A stretch of DNA of 64,000 bases from Lachnospiraceae bacterium (lineage in GTDB: Bacteria > Bacillota > Clostridia > Lachnospirales > Lachnospiraceae), in assembly GCA_015057165.1 (NCBI GenBank), contig SVEY01000002.1:1-64000 (forward strand), written 5' to 3'. The notes beneath the pieces are model-generated. The model did no database searches. It was not told where the DNA came from and saw nothing but the letters and a program-made list of their open reading frames with translations. The position numbers and the translations under genes are program-made. How positions within the stretch are numbered: position 1 is the first letter of the stretch; each line of letters starts with the position of its first letter. This document shows, piece after piece, positions 32,556 through 42,341 of this stretch.

Positions 32556-34507
32556 GGATGGTTTTATTGCCTAAAAGAAAAAAGTGTATTGTAAACACTA
32601 AAAATAGATTAATATCTGAAAATATTCAGATGTCACTTAACACAAGAGAGACTGATAGAAACAATAATATATTGGTGATCGGCGGTTCCGGTGCAGGTAA
32701 AACATTTCGTTTTGTAAAGCCTCAATTATTGCAATTATCTACTTCGTATGTATGTACTGATCCAAAAGGTGAATTAATGCGTGACACTAATGTTTTTATG
32801 CAAAAAAATGGATATGAGGTTAAGTGCCTTAACTTGCTAAATGCAGAAGGAATGCGTAAATCTACACACTATAATCCTTTCAATTACATTAAAGATGATT
32901 CTGATGTACTTAAGCTGGTTACGACATTTATGGAAAATACTAAAGAGAAAGATGCTCAAGCTGGAGATCAGTTTTGGACGGATATGGCGGGCTTAAGGTT
33001 ACAAGCATTTTTTATGTATGTACGAGACTTTGGAATAGATATTGATAATTCTGGAATTAAGCAAAAAAACATGAAAGCGGTTATGTATCTTGTAAATAAA
33101 GATAATGTTGAAGAATCAAGAAGTGGTAGAAAGCTATCTGAAGTAGATAAAATATTTAAAGAAATTGAGGAAAATGTATCGCCTAACCATTCTTGTGTTG
33201 TCGCATATAATAAATCTAATAGAGGAGCTGCAGATACTGTTAGAAGTATTATTTCAATAGTCAGTAGTAGATGTGCAAGATTAAATGTGCCTGAATTGTT
33301 AGATCTATTAAGTGACGACGAAATTGATATACAATCTATTGGAGAAAAGAAAACTTGTCTATATTGTGTAATTCCTGACAACGATAGTACTTATAACTTT
33401 TTAATAGGAATACTGTATTGTCAAATGTTTCAACAGTTATATTATAGTGCTGATTTCATTCACGGTGGTAAATTGCCAATACATGTCTCTTTCTTATTAG
33501 ATGAGTTTGCAAATGTGGCATTGCCAGATGATTATTTGTCACTTTTATCTACAATGAGAAGTAGAGAGATTTCTTCTGTAATTATTGTGCAAGATATATC
33601 GCAGCTCAAGAAATTATATAAAGATGGAGAACATGAATCAATATTAGCCAATTGTGACACATGGGTATATCTTGGGGGGAATGGGCCATCTACACAAAAA
33701 GAATTGAGTGAGTTGATGGGTAAGATGACTATCGATAAAAAAACAACAGGTGAAACAATAGCCCGACAAGGTTCTTCATCGAAGAATTATGATGTGCTTG
33801 GTAGAGAATTAATGTTTCCTGATGAATTAAGAAAACTTAACGGAAAAAAATGCATTATTTTTGTGCGAGGCTATGACGTGATCTTAGACAAGAAGATTAA
33901 TTCTTTAAAGCATCCGTTGTGGGAACAAATGGCTAGAGATGGTGGTGTCAATTTTGATGCACGATTGTATAGAAATCAACATAAAAAAGGAGCATTGATA
34001 GATCATGCATCATTACAGCAATATATATATTTAGATAAGTATAAAATGAAAGAATATGAAAACGAAAAGAATGTTGCAAGAGAGATAGGTGAAGCTATGC
34101 CAGATGAACCAAAGAGAAGTGTAGTTGAAATATCCTTTAACGAGCTAAAGGAATTAATACATATGGTAGATAATATACCTGAATCAGAACAATTCATGTT
34201 TGATGAAGAGATGTTGCGTCGCAATCAAGAAGAAGCTGAGAAAGAATGTCAAGAAACGTATGAAAAAATGTACGAAAATGCGACTGTAGTAGCTCAAAAA
34301 GACGCTAAAATTAAAGCAATATATGAAAATCCTCAATTAACCATTATGTATGGGCGATTAAAAACGCAAGGATTTAGTTTTGAATCTATATGTCAAATTA
34401 TCGACGTTTATGAAAAAGGAAAGAAATCTGAAGAAGAGATATACGCAACATTCTCACCTGACATGGATGAAGAATTAATCAATATATTACATGATGCAAT
34501 GATATAA
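32552..34507 (+). CDS. virD4: Coupling protein VirD4/TraG, ATPase part
   Basis: This 651-residue ATPase would recruit the relaxosome to the secretion channel. Walker A is GGSGAGKT (residues 44-51), Walker B is SFLLDEFAN (about 311-319), and VCTDPKGELMRDT is the signature region of the TraG family. It lacks the usual N-terminal membrane helices, which lie in the overlapping upstream gene. The C-terminal 150 residues are acidic and helical. AAAGGA precedes the overlapping start, so the two parts are probably made in equal amounts. Confidence 0.93.
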   Translation: MRMVLLPKRKKCIVNTKNRLISENIQMSLNTRETDRNNNILVIGGSGAGKTFRFVKPQLLQLSTSYVCTDPKGELMRDTNVFMQKNGYEVKCLNLLNAEGMRKSTHYNPFNYIKDDSDVLKLVTTFMENTKEKDAQAGDQFWTDMAGLRLQAFFMYVRDFGIDIDNSGIKQKNMKAVMYLVNKDNVEESRSGRKLSEVDKIFKEIEENVSPNHSCVVAYNKSNRGAADTVRSIISIVSSRCARLNVPELLDLLSDDEIDIQSIGEKKTCLYCVIPDNDSTYNFLIGILYCQMFQQLYYSADFIHGGKLPIHVSFLLDEFANVALPDDYLSLLSTMRSREISSVIIVQDISQLKKLYKDGEHESILANCDTWVYLGGNGPSTQKELSELMGKMTIDKKTTGETIARQGSSSKNYDVLGRELMFPDELRKLNGKKCIIFVRGYDVILDKKINSLKHPLWEQMARDGGVNFDARLYRNQHKKGALIDHASLQQYIYLDKYKMKEYENEKNVAREIGEAMPDEPKRSVVEISFNELKELIHMVDNIPESEQFMFDEEMLRRNQEEAEKECQETYEKMYENATVVAQKDAKIKAIYENPQLTIMYGRLKTQGFSFESICQIIDVYEKGKKSEEEIYATFSPDMDEELINILHDAMI

Positions 34508-34521
34508 GATTACAAAATCAC

Positions 34522-34589
34522 TTATAATAGAAAAATCGCTTATTTTACCTATTATAAGTGATTTTTTTTGCCTTTTTTCTTCCTATTAT
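34522..34589 (+). promoter_or_regulatory. TTATAA-box promoter of the second T4SS operon
   Basis: CACTTATAATAG (34519-34530) and CTATTATAAGTG (34549-34560) form an inverted pair. Their TTATAA cores at 34522-34527 and 34552-34557 are 30 bp apart. TATTAT (34584-34589) begins 32 bp after the second core. There is no -35. This long inverted repeat could also form a hairpin ahead of the T-run at 34562-34569 and end the upstream operon. Confidence 0.68.
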
Positions 34590-34631
34590 TTGTTTGTAAT
34601 TCAAAAAAACAAATAGAAAGGATAGAGAAAA

Positions 34632-34850
34632 ATGGAAGTAATTACAGGATTAAATAATTTAAAAACATTGTTTATGGGAGCAATATCAATTATTGGAATT
34701 ATTGTGCTAGCAAAAAATATATTTGATTTTGCTTCAGCGCTTCAGGAAAGAGATTCACAAGGAATGAAGACTGCAGGATTAGGCATGGCTGGTGGTGCGA
34801 TAATGGCTGCAATAGGTGCGGTATTAGCGTTCCTTGGATTAGGAAGTTAA
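34632..34850 (+). CDS. Maff2-family small membrane protein
   Basis: This 72-residue protein has two hydrophobic segments (about 12-32 and 48-70) and the glycine-rich AGLGMAGGAIMAAIGAVLAFLG end typical of Maff2 proteins, which are encoded next to VirB6-like genes in Clostridial conjugation modules. The size and topology resemble VirB2/TrbC-type pilins, so it may form part of the channel or a minimal pilus. AGAAAGG precedes the start. Confidence 0.85.
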   Translation: MEVITGLNNLKTLFMGAISIIGIIVLAKNIFDFASALQERDSQGMKTAGLGMAGGAIMAAIGAVLAFLGLGS

Positions 34851-34876
34851 TTTAATTATAAGAAAGGATAGTTATT

Positions 34877-35827
34877 ATGCCTATTAGTTCTGGAGCAGCA
34901 TCAGGTTTACTAGCTTTACTTGAAAAATTGCTGCCTAATTTACCTAACTCTATATTTCAATCAATTGCTAACAATCTTGAAGTTGGAATGGCCATATATA
35001 ATCAATGTATTAAAGTGGCATATGGAATCTTGACACAAGATCCTGAATCATTTAGTTCTTCAGCATGGAGCACAATTAATACGGTAAACAGTGTGTTTGT
35101 TGGCATTGCATCTACATTGGTAGTTGTTTTCTTTTTAATCGGATTTTGTGAAGAATCAATGGATCCACGTCACGAATTAAGGATAGAAACAATTATTCGT
35201 GGAATGTGTAAGTTATTTATTGCTGAATTTTTTGTTTCAGGTTCATTAACAATTGTAAAATCATTTTTTGGACTTATTAGATATGCTACGTCGGGATTGA
35301 ATATAAGTATTAGTGGTGTTTCGATATCTGAATCGGGAGTGGCGAATACACTACCAGCACCACTTTCACAGGCAATTTCACAAAATTCATACGCAAATGT
35401 ACAATTAAACTCGTTGTCATTGTTATTATTTTCTTCACTATTTAGCCTGATAATAATGGCTACTGGGATAATTATAATTTATCAAGCGTTTGCCAGAATG
35501 ATTAAACTTCTATCATTAATTCCATATGGAGCATTAGCCAATTCCACAATTGCAGGAAATCATATGTTAAAACAGACATCAATAGCTTTCTGGAAATATG
35601 CATTATGCACAATTCTTGAAGCGTTAACTATGATTATTGCAATAACGATTTGTTCTACATTATTTGCAAGTCCTGATGCATTGGGATTTCAATTTAGTAT
35701 ATCGGGAATGTCAGAAATTGAGAAATCAACATTAAATTGGATGTTAGAAAGAACTGTAATTGCAGTTACAACGTGTGGTGTGGTAAAAGGAGCAAGCACT
35801 TTAACTCAAAAAGTATTTGGACTTTAG
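34877..35827 (+). CDS. VirB6/TrbL-like membrane protein
   Basis: This 316-residue polytopic protein has about six membrane segments (clear ones near residues 75-95, 115-135, 180-205, 215-235, 245-265 and 290-310). It lies between Maff2 and SSB, the usual position of the VirB6-like channel component in Firmicute T4SS. No catalytic motif is expected. AGAAAGGA precedes the start. Confidence 0.8.
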   Translation: MPISSGAASGLLALLEKLLPNLPNSIFQSIANNLEVGMAIYNQCIKVAYGILTQDPESFSSSAWSTINTVNSVFVGIASTLVVVFFLIGFCEESMDPRHELRIETIIRGMCKLFIAEFFVSGSLTIVKSFFGLIRYATSGLNISISGVSISESGVANTLPAPLSQAISQNSYANVQLNSLSLLLFSSLFSLIIMATGIIIIYQAFARMIKLLSLIPYGALANSTIAGNHMLKQTSIAFWKYALCTILEALTMIIAITICSTLFASPDALGFQFSISGMSEIEKSTLNWMLERTVIAVTTCGVVKGASTLTQKVFGL

Positions 35828-35841
35828 GAAAGGAAATCAAT

Positions 35842-36228
35842 ATGCAGAGTATTCAAATATATGGGGAATTAGTAAATGAACCCAGATTTAGGTTAATTAA
35901 AGATGATGAAAAATCCAAATCATTAAATGTATTAGGTTTTGATGTATGTGTATATGACAATGATCATGATAATACTACAACGATTCATTGCTTAACATTT
36001 AATGAGTTTGCCAAAAATGTGATGAGAACATTAAAAAGGGGGAAAAATGTATTTGTTGAAGGACTTATGAAAAATAACAAATATTTTATTACAAGAGGTG
36101 TAGAAGCTGAAAAATTAGTACTTCTAATTAAGAATATTAATGTTGACGGAGATATGTTTTTGTCAAGTGATTTGAAAGCAGACTTGAGAGCAGTTAATTA
36201 TCTAAGTAATAAACATATTTATATCTAA
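35842..36228 (+). CDS. ssb: Single-stranded DNA-binding protein (SSB-like)
   Basis: This 128-residue protein with an OB-fold pattern opens with IQIYGELVNEPRFR and has the core TTIHCLTFNEFAKNVMRTLKRGKNVFVEGLMKNNKYF, as in SSB. It lacks the acidic C-terminal tip (DDDIPF type), so it may not recruit host repair proteins. It probably coats incoming or outgoing strands. The start is ATG 35842 (AAAGGA upstream), just after the VirB6-like stop. Confidence 0.85.
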   Translation: MQSIQIYGELVNEPRFRLIKDDEKSKSLNVLGFDVCVYDNDHDNTTTIHCLTFNEFAKNVMRTLKRGKNVFVEGLMKNNKYFITRGVEAEKLVLLIKNINVDGDMFLSSDLKADLRAVNYLSNKHIYI

Positions 36229-36238
36229 GGAGAATCGT

Positions 36239-36619
36239 ATGTTAAGTGTAAATATTAATAATGACATTGAAAAATACAAAGAATCCGTAATAGGATCATT
36301 TGATGCGAGAGAATCATTATTTGTAATTGCAGGTTTTCTAGTTGGTGCAGGATCTGTTGCATTCTTTTATTTTGTTTGTGGATTACACATAATGATTTGT
36401 TGTTATTTATCTTTGCTTTTTGTAATACCGATCATTGTTGCAGGCTTTGGGCGAAAGGATGGAATGTCATTTTTTCAACGTATTAAAAAGATACTTTCAT
36501 TAAAGAAGATTCCATATACTAATTCTAGAGATTACATTGATTTTGAAGAATTGGAAAGAATTGAAGAAACAAATAAGAAAAAGAAGAGGATAATCAATGG
36601 ATTTGCTAAGAAAAAATAA
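36239..36619 (+). CDS. prgI: PrgI-family membrane protein
   Basis: This 126-residue protein has two adjacent membrane segments (about 28-48 and 50-68) after a conserved N-terminal block INNDIEKYKESVIGSFDARE, as in the PrgI family (VirB3-like, encoded before VirB4). The C-terminus is basic and cytoplasmic. It overlaps the next gene by 23 nt. Confidence 0.9.
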   Translation: MLSVNINNDIEKYKESVIGSFDARESLFVIAGFLVGAGSVAFFYFVCGLHIMICCYLSLLFVIPIIVAGFGRKDGMSFFQRIKKILSLKKIPYTNSRDYIDFEELERIEETNKKKKRIINGFAKKK

Positions 36620-37724
36620 GAAGGATAGTTTCAAAAAGGAAAAGTTCAAAAAGGGTAAATCAAAGTTTGGTTCTTACTATATTGCACCAGACTTTGTAAA
36701 AAGACATATAGGCGTTAGAAAAATTTATGACAATGGATTAATTGAGCATAATGATGATTGCTTTACACTTGCTTTTTCTTTCTCTTATTCGTCTAACAAT
36801 ATTGATGAAGTAAATGATTTTATGAATGATTTACGTATATCGGATTGTGTGGTTAGATTTATTAATGATCTAGAAAAAAAGTCACATATGATGGTTATTT
36901 CATTCAAACTCATCAATCTAAATGAGTTAAATGAAAGAATTGAAACGATAAAGAAGAATCTACTATATTCTGCACAGAAAAACAACATCACTATAAATCA
37001 AATTGAACTTAATGATTTAATAACGAAATATGTAGGTTTTTTAAAAGAAATTTTTGATATTGATGATATAGATGCATCTATGTTTTTTAAAGACATAAGT
37101 GTTTTTCTTAAATCTATATATGATAGCAAAGGTAATATGATTCTTGATAATGAAAGTTATTGGTTTAGATCAGATATAACAGATAAGTACTATTTATTTG
37201 CATCAATTAGTAATTATCCATATAAATATGATGAATTTGAAAGCATTTTATCGTCATTAGATTATATTAAGTTCAATATATCAGAAATGACTCCTATCTC
37301 TGATTATAATCTGATAAGAAACTTTAATTCATTGTATGTTGGATATAACGGATTAGTAAATAGGATAAAGCGAAATAATAAGGAACTATATGATATATAT
37401 CTAGAATTTAAGAAGAAAAAAGGAAAGTTTAATGATTCACGTAAGTTTTGTTATATATCCAAGCTCTATTTGATAGAAGGGGATTCTTTGGAAGAATTAG
37501 AAGATAATTTTAATTCATTTAAGAATTTACTTAAATCTGCAGGCTTTTCAGTAGATAAGATTTTTTATAACAGTATGAATCTTATAAATGTGATTTGTGG
37601 AATATCAAATAAATCTTTTAAGGCAAATTCACTTATTAAGTCGAGTGAGGTGGGTAAATTACTGATACCATATGAAAAAAATATAGATGATATGGATATT
37701 TTGAAGAATTATTTTATGAATTAG
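36597..37724 (+). CDS. VirB4 N-terminal-domain-like protein without ATPase motifs
   Basis: This 375-residue protein of mixed alpha/beta character starts with a basic segment and FGSYYIAPDFVKRHIGVRKIYDNG. Its position between PrgI and VirB4, its length, and segments such as CYISKLYLIEGDSLEELEDNFNSF resemble the N-terminal domain of VirB4/TrsE proteins, but Walker motifs are absent. It may be a structural paralogue of the VirB4 head. GAGG lies before the start. The assignment is tentative. Confidence 0.5.
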   Translation: MDLLRKNKKDSFKKEKFKKGKSKFGSYYIAPDFVKRHIGVRKIYDNGLIEHNDDCFTLAFSFSYSSNNIDEVNDFMNDLRISDCVVRFINDLEKKSHMMVISFKLINLNELNERIETIKKNLLYSAQKNNITINQIELNDLITKYVGFLKEIFDIDDIDASMFFKDISVFLKSIYDSKGNMILDNESYWFRSDITDKYYLFASISNYPYKYDEFESILSSLDYIKFNISEMTPISDYNLIRNFNSLYVGYNGLVNRIKRNNKELYDIYLEFKKKKGKFNDSRKFCYISKLYLIEGDSLEELEDNFNSFKNLLKSAGFSVDKIFYNSMNLINVICGISNKSFKANSLIKSSEVGKLLIPYEKNIDDMDILKNYFMN

Positions 37725-37734
37725 AAAGGTTAGT

Positions 37735-40149
37735 ATGAAGAAGAAAAAGACAGTTTTGGGAAGTCGAAAACAATTCGAAAAGCTAAAGAGGGCAGAAAGT
37801 CTTATTAATGAGCATCCTAAGTCTGCCCAGGACATTATTGAAATATTGCAACTAGCACCCAATGGATTGTTTAAGGTTGGAAAAAATAAATGGAGTAAAT
37901 CTTATGAATTAGTAGATGTTAATTATACTCCGAAGACGTTTGATGAGCAATTATCATTTTTTTCGGAATGGTATAAAACAATTAATTCTTTTGATGTTCA
38001 TATTAAAATTACTGTATTTAACAGAAATCGAAACATGGAATTAATTGAAAATGAGATTTTATACCAACATCACAATGATGATTTTGATTGGCTACGCGAT
38101 TCATATAATGACATCATTGAAAATAAGATCTTTGAGGGGAAAAATGGTGTTGAACAGGTAAAAATCCTCACTATTTGTGTAGAAAAGGAAAATTATGAAG
38201 AAGCAAAGGCATCAATTTCAACTCTTGAAAGTAATTTTATTTCTAATTTTGTATCGCTTGGAAGCAACTTAGTTCCATTATCAACAAATGAGAGACTGAG
38301 ACTTTTATATAATTTCTACCATTGTGGTGATGAAAACATATTTAATCTTGATATAAATCAAGAGATAATTAATGGTCGTAATTATAAAGATTATATAGCA
38401 CCTAATTATATTGATTTTAATAATTCAGTTGATTCTTTTGAGACAGATAGATTTGTTGGTAGTTGTTATTATATTGAGCCATCAAGTTATCCTCGAAAGC
38501 TTACGGATAATCTGTTTATAAATCTTACAAATAATTCTTTTGTATCATGTTTTACAATTGATTTTGTTCCTGTATCTCAAGACATAACTTATAAAACGCT
38601 TGAAAATAAGCTATTAGGAATAGAAAACAAGATTGTTAAGCAGCAAGATAAAAGAAATAGAACTGGAAACTATTCTTCTGATATTTCTTATAAAGTAAGA
38701 AGGGAAAAAGAAGAATTAGAAGATATGTTAGATCATATGAGAGAAGATGATCAGAAGATGTTTTGGGTAGGAGTTTCATTTGTTGTTTGTGCAGAAAATG
38801 AAGAGAAGCTTAAGAATAATATAAATGTATTAAAACAAATTACAGAAAAAGAAACACTAGAAATTGCTCCATACTTTTCACAACAACGTGAGGCGCTTAA
38901 TACGATTCTTCCTTATGGTGTAAGACAAGTTAATAAGCTTCGTTCGCTCTTTACATCTTCTGCAGGAGCGTTAATGCCATTTAATGTATTAGAACTTCAA
39001 CAAACAGATCATCCATTTTATTATGGGATAAATCAAATTTCTAAAGAACCGATTTTTGCAAATCGCAAAAAATCTGTTAATGGAAATGGATTTGTATTCG
39101 GAGTGCCAGGCGGTGGAAAATCTTTTACTGGTTGTAAGATGGAAATTGGCTCAGTTTTTCTTAACACTGAAGATGACATTATTGTGGTAGATCCTACATT
39201 GGAATATTTTGATGTTGCAGAGGCATACAATGGACAGATTATTAATCTTTCTACAGCAACTAAGCATCACATGAATCCCCTAGTTGTTGATCTTGAACGG
39301 TTACAAGTTGATATGTCTGATGGTCAAGTACGAGAAAAATCAGAATTTATGCTTGGACTTGTTGATCAAGCAATGGAAGGTGGTATGAAGCCTGCTCATA
39401 AGACACTTGTAGATAGAGCAATAAGAATTCTTTTTGATGGAATTGCAAGCAAACCTATTTCTCAAAGAAAACAGCCTATAATGAGTGATTTTGTTGAAAT
39501 ATTAAAGCAACAAGAAGAAAAAGAATCACGAGACATTGTTATTGCTCTTGAATTGTTTACAGAAGGTGGACTTAACATTTTTAACCACCAATCTAATGTA
39601 AATATCAATAATAGAGTAATTGTATATGGACTTCGTGATCTTGGTGAGAATCTTACAGGTGTAGCCATGCTTGTAATGCTTGAAAATATAAGGCAAAGAA
39701 TTATTGAAAATTCTCAAAAAGGTGTAGCCACATGGCTTTATATTGATGAATTCCATGTAGTATTAGGGAAAAAGTATTCAAGAGATTATCTAATTTCTTT
39801 ATGGAAAAAAGTTAGAAAACTAGGTGGTCTTTGTACTGGAATAACACAGAATGTCGTTGAAGTATTAAAGGACCCAATGACATCAACACTTGTAAGTAAT
39901 TCTGAATATACATGTTTCTTAAAGCAAGCTGAACCTGATGTAATAGCCCTAAAAACAGCATTCCCTAATATAAGTGATGCACAATTGAGATATGTAGCAT
40001 TAGCACAACCAGGAACAGGATTAATTAGGTTTGGTAACATCGTTATTCCTTTTAATAATGTTATAGAAAAAGACAATCCTGTTTATGCAATATATAATAC
40101 TAATTTACACGAAAAAATAGCAATGAAAAAAGCAAAAGGATATAAGTAG
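37735..40149 (+). CDS. virB4: VirB4-family conjugation ATPase
   Basis: This 804-residue ATPase powers the T4SS. The N-terminal domain (about 1-400) is followed by the ATPase core, with Walker A GVPGGGKSFTG (about residues 456-463), ATP-contact segment DDIIVVDPTLEYF, Walker B TWLYIDEFHVVL (about 666-675) and the arginine-finger region LVSNSEYTCFLKQ. It is full length and follows the usual gene order. AGAAAGG precedes the start. The 3' end abuts the peptidase gene. Confidence 0.95.
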   Translation: MKKKKTVLGSRKQFEKLKRAESLINEHPKSAQDIIEILQLAPNGLFKVGKNKWSKSYELVDVNYTPKTFDEQLSFFSEWYKTINSFDVHIKITVFNRNRNMELIENEILYQHHNDDFDWLRDSYNDIIENKIFEGKNGVEQVKILTICVEKENYEEAKASISTLESNFISNFVSLGSNLVPLSTNERLRLLYNFYHCGDENIFNLDINQEIINGRNYKDYIAPNYIDFNNSVDSFETDRFVGSCYYIEPSSYPRKLTDNLFINLTNNSFVSCFTIDFVPVSQDITYKTLENKLLGIENKIVKQQDKRNRTGNYSSDISYKVRREKEELEDMLDHMREDDQKMFWVGVSFVVCAENEEKLKNNINVLKQITEKETLEIAPYFSQQREALNTILPYGVRQVNKLRSLFTSSAGALMPFNVLELQQTDHPFYYGINQISKEPIFANRKKSVNGNGFVFGVPGGGKSFTGCKMEIGSVFLNTEDDIIVVDPTLEYFDVAEAYNGQIINLSTATKHHMNPLVVDLERLQVDMSDGQVREKSEFMLGLVDQAMEGGMKPAHKTLVDRAIRILFDGIASKPISQRKQPIMSDFVEILKQQEEKESRDIVIALELFTEGGLNIFNHQSNVNINNRVIVYGLRDLGENLTGVAMLVMLENIRQRIIENSQKGVATWLYIDEFHVVLGKKYSRDYLISLWKKVRKLGGLCTGITQNVVEVLKDPMTSTLVSNSEYTCFLKQAEPDVIALKTAFPNISDAQLRYVALAQPGTGLIRFGNIVIPFNNVIEKDNPVYAIYNTNLHEKIAMKKAKGYK

Positions 40150-42168
40150 ATGAGTAGTTTGCCAGAGTTAGATAAAAGAATATATGAAGAAAATATATTT
40201 GATATTGATAGAAAAGTGATTGAAACAAATGTTACTTCTGAAAAAATATCTAATAGATTTAATATATCTAATGGCTCTAATAAAGATTCTATTGAATCTA
40301 AAAATGCGAAGCTTAATAATTATATTTCAAATTATTCTAAAAGCAAGTCTGGTAAATCAAGTAATATAAAAGTTGGATTTGTTAATAACAATAATCCTTT
40401 TAATAAAAGTGTAGATCCAAACAAATTAGGGGTAGTTAATCCTAAAAATACTAATAAGGCAGGAAATAATGCCGCAAAAGCTGTAAAAAAATCTGCAGAA
40501 GGAACAAAAAAAGCTGCATCCAGTGCAAAAGATGTAGCAATGGATACTAATGTTGCGACAAAAGCAGTTGATACAGGTGCAAAAGCTGTAAATCTTCCGG
40601 CAAAAAAACTTAAAAGTTCAGCAAAACATTTACAGTTAAATAGTGATAATTTGAATGGTAATAGCAGTTTTTTGACGAACAAGTTAACGAAAAGGATTCC
40701 TTTTTTTGATAAGTTATCTTCACTTTCACAAAATCAAACTGCTCCTAAAGATGATTATGATGATGGTAGTTCACTAGTTGAAAAGCTTAAAACCATAATA
40801 ATAAAATTTGCAGCTGCTTTTTTGGTTTTATTGCTCCTTTTATATTCAATTATCATTATAACTATAATAGGAGTGGTAATCATACTTGTATGTTTTACAC
40901 CATTGGGGCAATATATGGGATTATTTAATTCTCCAGAAATGACATCAAATCCTAATTATATTGTTAATGTTTTAGAAGAAAAAAATGAATTATTTAATGG
41001 TGATGCTACATATTTTATGAATCAAAATGAATACAATGAGGTAATAAATGATAGTAAGAATTGTGCAAATAATTATTATGATATAGTTTCTACGTATTTA
41101 TCAATTATGTGTGCAAAGATTTATTCTTCTGATTCTAATAATATAGCTGGTGCTGTAGATGAAATGCTGATAGTAGATACTGATGAAGAGAAGAAGCTTT
41201 TATCTACACTATTTGAACAATATAATTATACGAGTGTAAATGATGCAAGAAAGACAGTAACATATTTTGAAGACGAGGTACATGAAACTTCTTCAATATA
41301 TGCATCAAATGTTATATTTACAAGACCATTTTCTACTTCTGGTGGAAAGGATTTGAACAAAGTATACTTATATAATCTTGATTCTGAAAGATATCTTAAA
41401 AATATATTTGGACAATACATTACAGCAGATAGTATGGAAGCCAATGATTTGAAATGTAGTATAAAAAATGCATATCAATTGGTAAAATACGCTAATGATA
41501 CATATGGATATAGTAATGTATATCAAGTGAATCATATTCAAAAAGATGTAATATCTGTTGAAAAAACAAAAGAAGTTGATTACCAAATAATGACAGTATA
41601 TCGTATTGATAAAAAGGAATGGATTAATCGTTATGGTTCAAATTATGATGATTTAGTTATTTATTTTATGAATATGATGGAAGATATTCCTATTGGAAGC
41701 ACAGCTGGTTTTAATGGAGATGTATCTAGTTATAATATTGATCAGGCTGCGTTAAGTGATTCAGATTTTGCTTCAATGATGAATGTAGCATTACCTTGTA
41801 TGGATGTTGTCACATATACATGGGGTGGTGGTCCAAGCAATTATCCTAGAATGGATTGTAGTGGATTCGTATCATATGTGCTAATTAATTCAGGTTTAAG
41901 GCCTGATATAGGTTATTTGACTACTGATCCATTACTTGGAGTATGTAGTACATTTACAAATTCTGATCAAGCAAAGCCAGGCGATTTAATTTGGTTTGCA
42001 AGTACAGATGGTGGAAAGGGCGGTCAGAAAACATCGCATGTAGGCATAGTAGTTGGAAATGGTAATATGATACATTGTTCTAGTTCGAAAAGAACAGTAG
42101 TAATCTCAAGTTATGAAACTTCATATTGGAAAGAACACTTCTATTGTTATGGACGTGTAAATAAGTAG
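40150..42168 (+). CDS. Membrane-anchored NlpC/P60 (C40) cell-wall peptidase
   Basis: The 672 residues begin with a long Lys/Ala/Ser-rich cytoplasmic region (about 1-215), then one strong membrane segment (about 217-255). A middle extracellular domain (about 260-550) is partly similar in place to the lysozyme-like domain of VirB1/CD1107-type proteins, but I see no clear catalytic Glu motif. The C-terminal NlpC/P60 domain has Cys570 (MDCSGFVSYV), His630 (SHVGIVVG) and His642 (MIHCSS). It would open peptidoglycan for the channel. It starts directly at the VirB4 stop and ends in a terminator. Confidence 0.9.
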   Translation: MSSLPELDKRIYEENIFDIDRKVIETNVTSEKISNRFNISNGSNKDSIESKNAKLNNYISNYSKSKSGKSSNIKVGFVNNNNPFNKSVDPNKLGVVNPKNTNKAGNNAAKAVKKSAEGTKKAASSAKDVAMDTNVATKAVDTGAKAVNLPAKKLKSSAKHLQLNSDNLNGNSSFLTNKLTKRIPFFDKLSSLSQNQTAPKDDYDDGSSLVEKLKTIIIKFAAAFLVLLLLLYSIIIITIIGVVIILVCFTPLGQYMGLFNSPEMTSNPNYIVNVLEEKNELFNGDATYFMNQNEYNEVINDSKNCANNYYDIVSTYLSIMCAKIYSSDSNNIAGAVDEMLIVDTDEEKKLLSTLFEQYNYTSVNDARKTVTYFEDEVHETSSIYASNVIFTRPFSTSGGKDLNKVYLYNLDSERYLKNIFGQYITADSMEANDLKCSIKNAYQLVKYANDTYGYSNVYQVNHIQKDVISVEKTKEVDYQIMTVYRIDKKEWINRYGSNYDDLVIYFMNMMEDIPIGSTAGFNGDVSSYNIDQAALSDSDFASMMNVALPCMDVVTYTWGGGPSNYPRMDCSGFVSYVLINSGLRPDIGYLTTDPLLGVCSTFTNSDQAKPGDLIWFASTDGGKGGQKTSHVGIVVGNGNMIHCSSSKRTVVISSYETSYWKEHFYCYGRVNK

Positions 42169-42171
42169 TAG

Positions 42172-42220
42172 TAATGGCTGACGGATGTATGTCCGTTGGC
42201 CATTATTTATTTTAATATTT
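42172..42220 (+). terminator. Terminator of second T4SS operon
   Basis: TAATGGC-tg-ACGGA (42172-42185) pairs with TCCGT-tg-GCCATTA (42192-42205), followed by TTTATTTTAATATTTTT. Confidence 0.8.
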
Positions 42221-42289
42221 TTATAATAGGTGAATTCTATTCATTTACATATTATAAGTTGTTTTTTTTATAACATCCTTTTCTAAAAT
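42221..42289 (+). promoter_or_regulatory. TTATAA-box promoter of the SpoVG/ArdC/topoisomerase operon
   Basis: TTATAA boxes lie at 42221-42226 and 42252-42257 (31 bp apart). TAAAAT (42284-42289) starts 32 bp after the second box. There is no -35. Confidence 0.66.
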
Positions 42290-42341
42290 TTGAATATAGT
42301 TGATTATTTCAATTAAGTCAAATAGAAAAGGAGAAATAACT

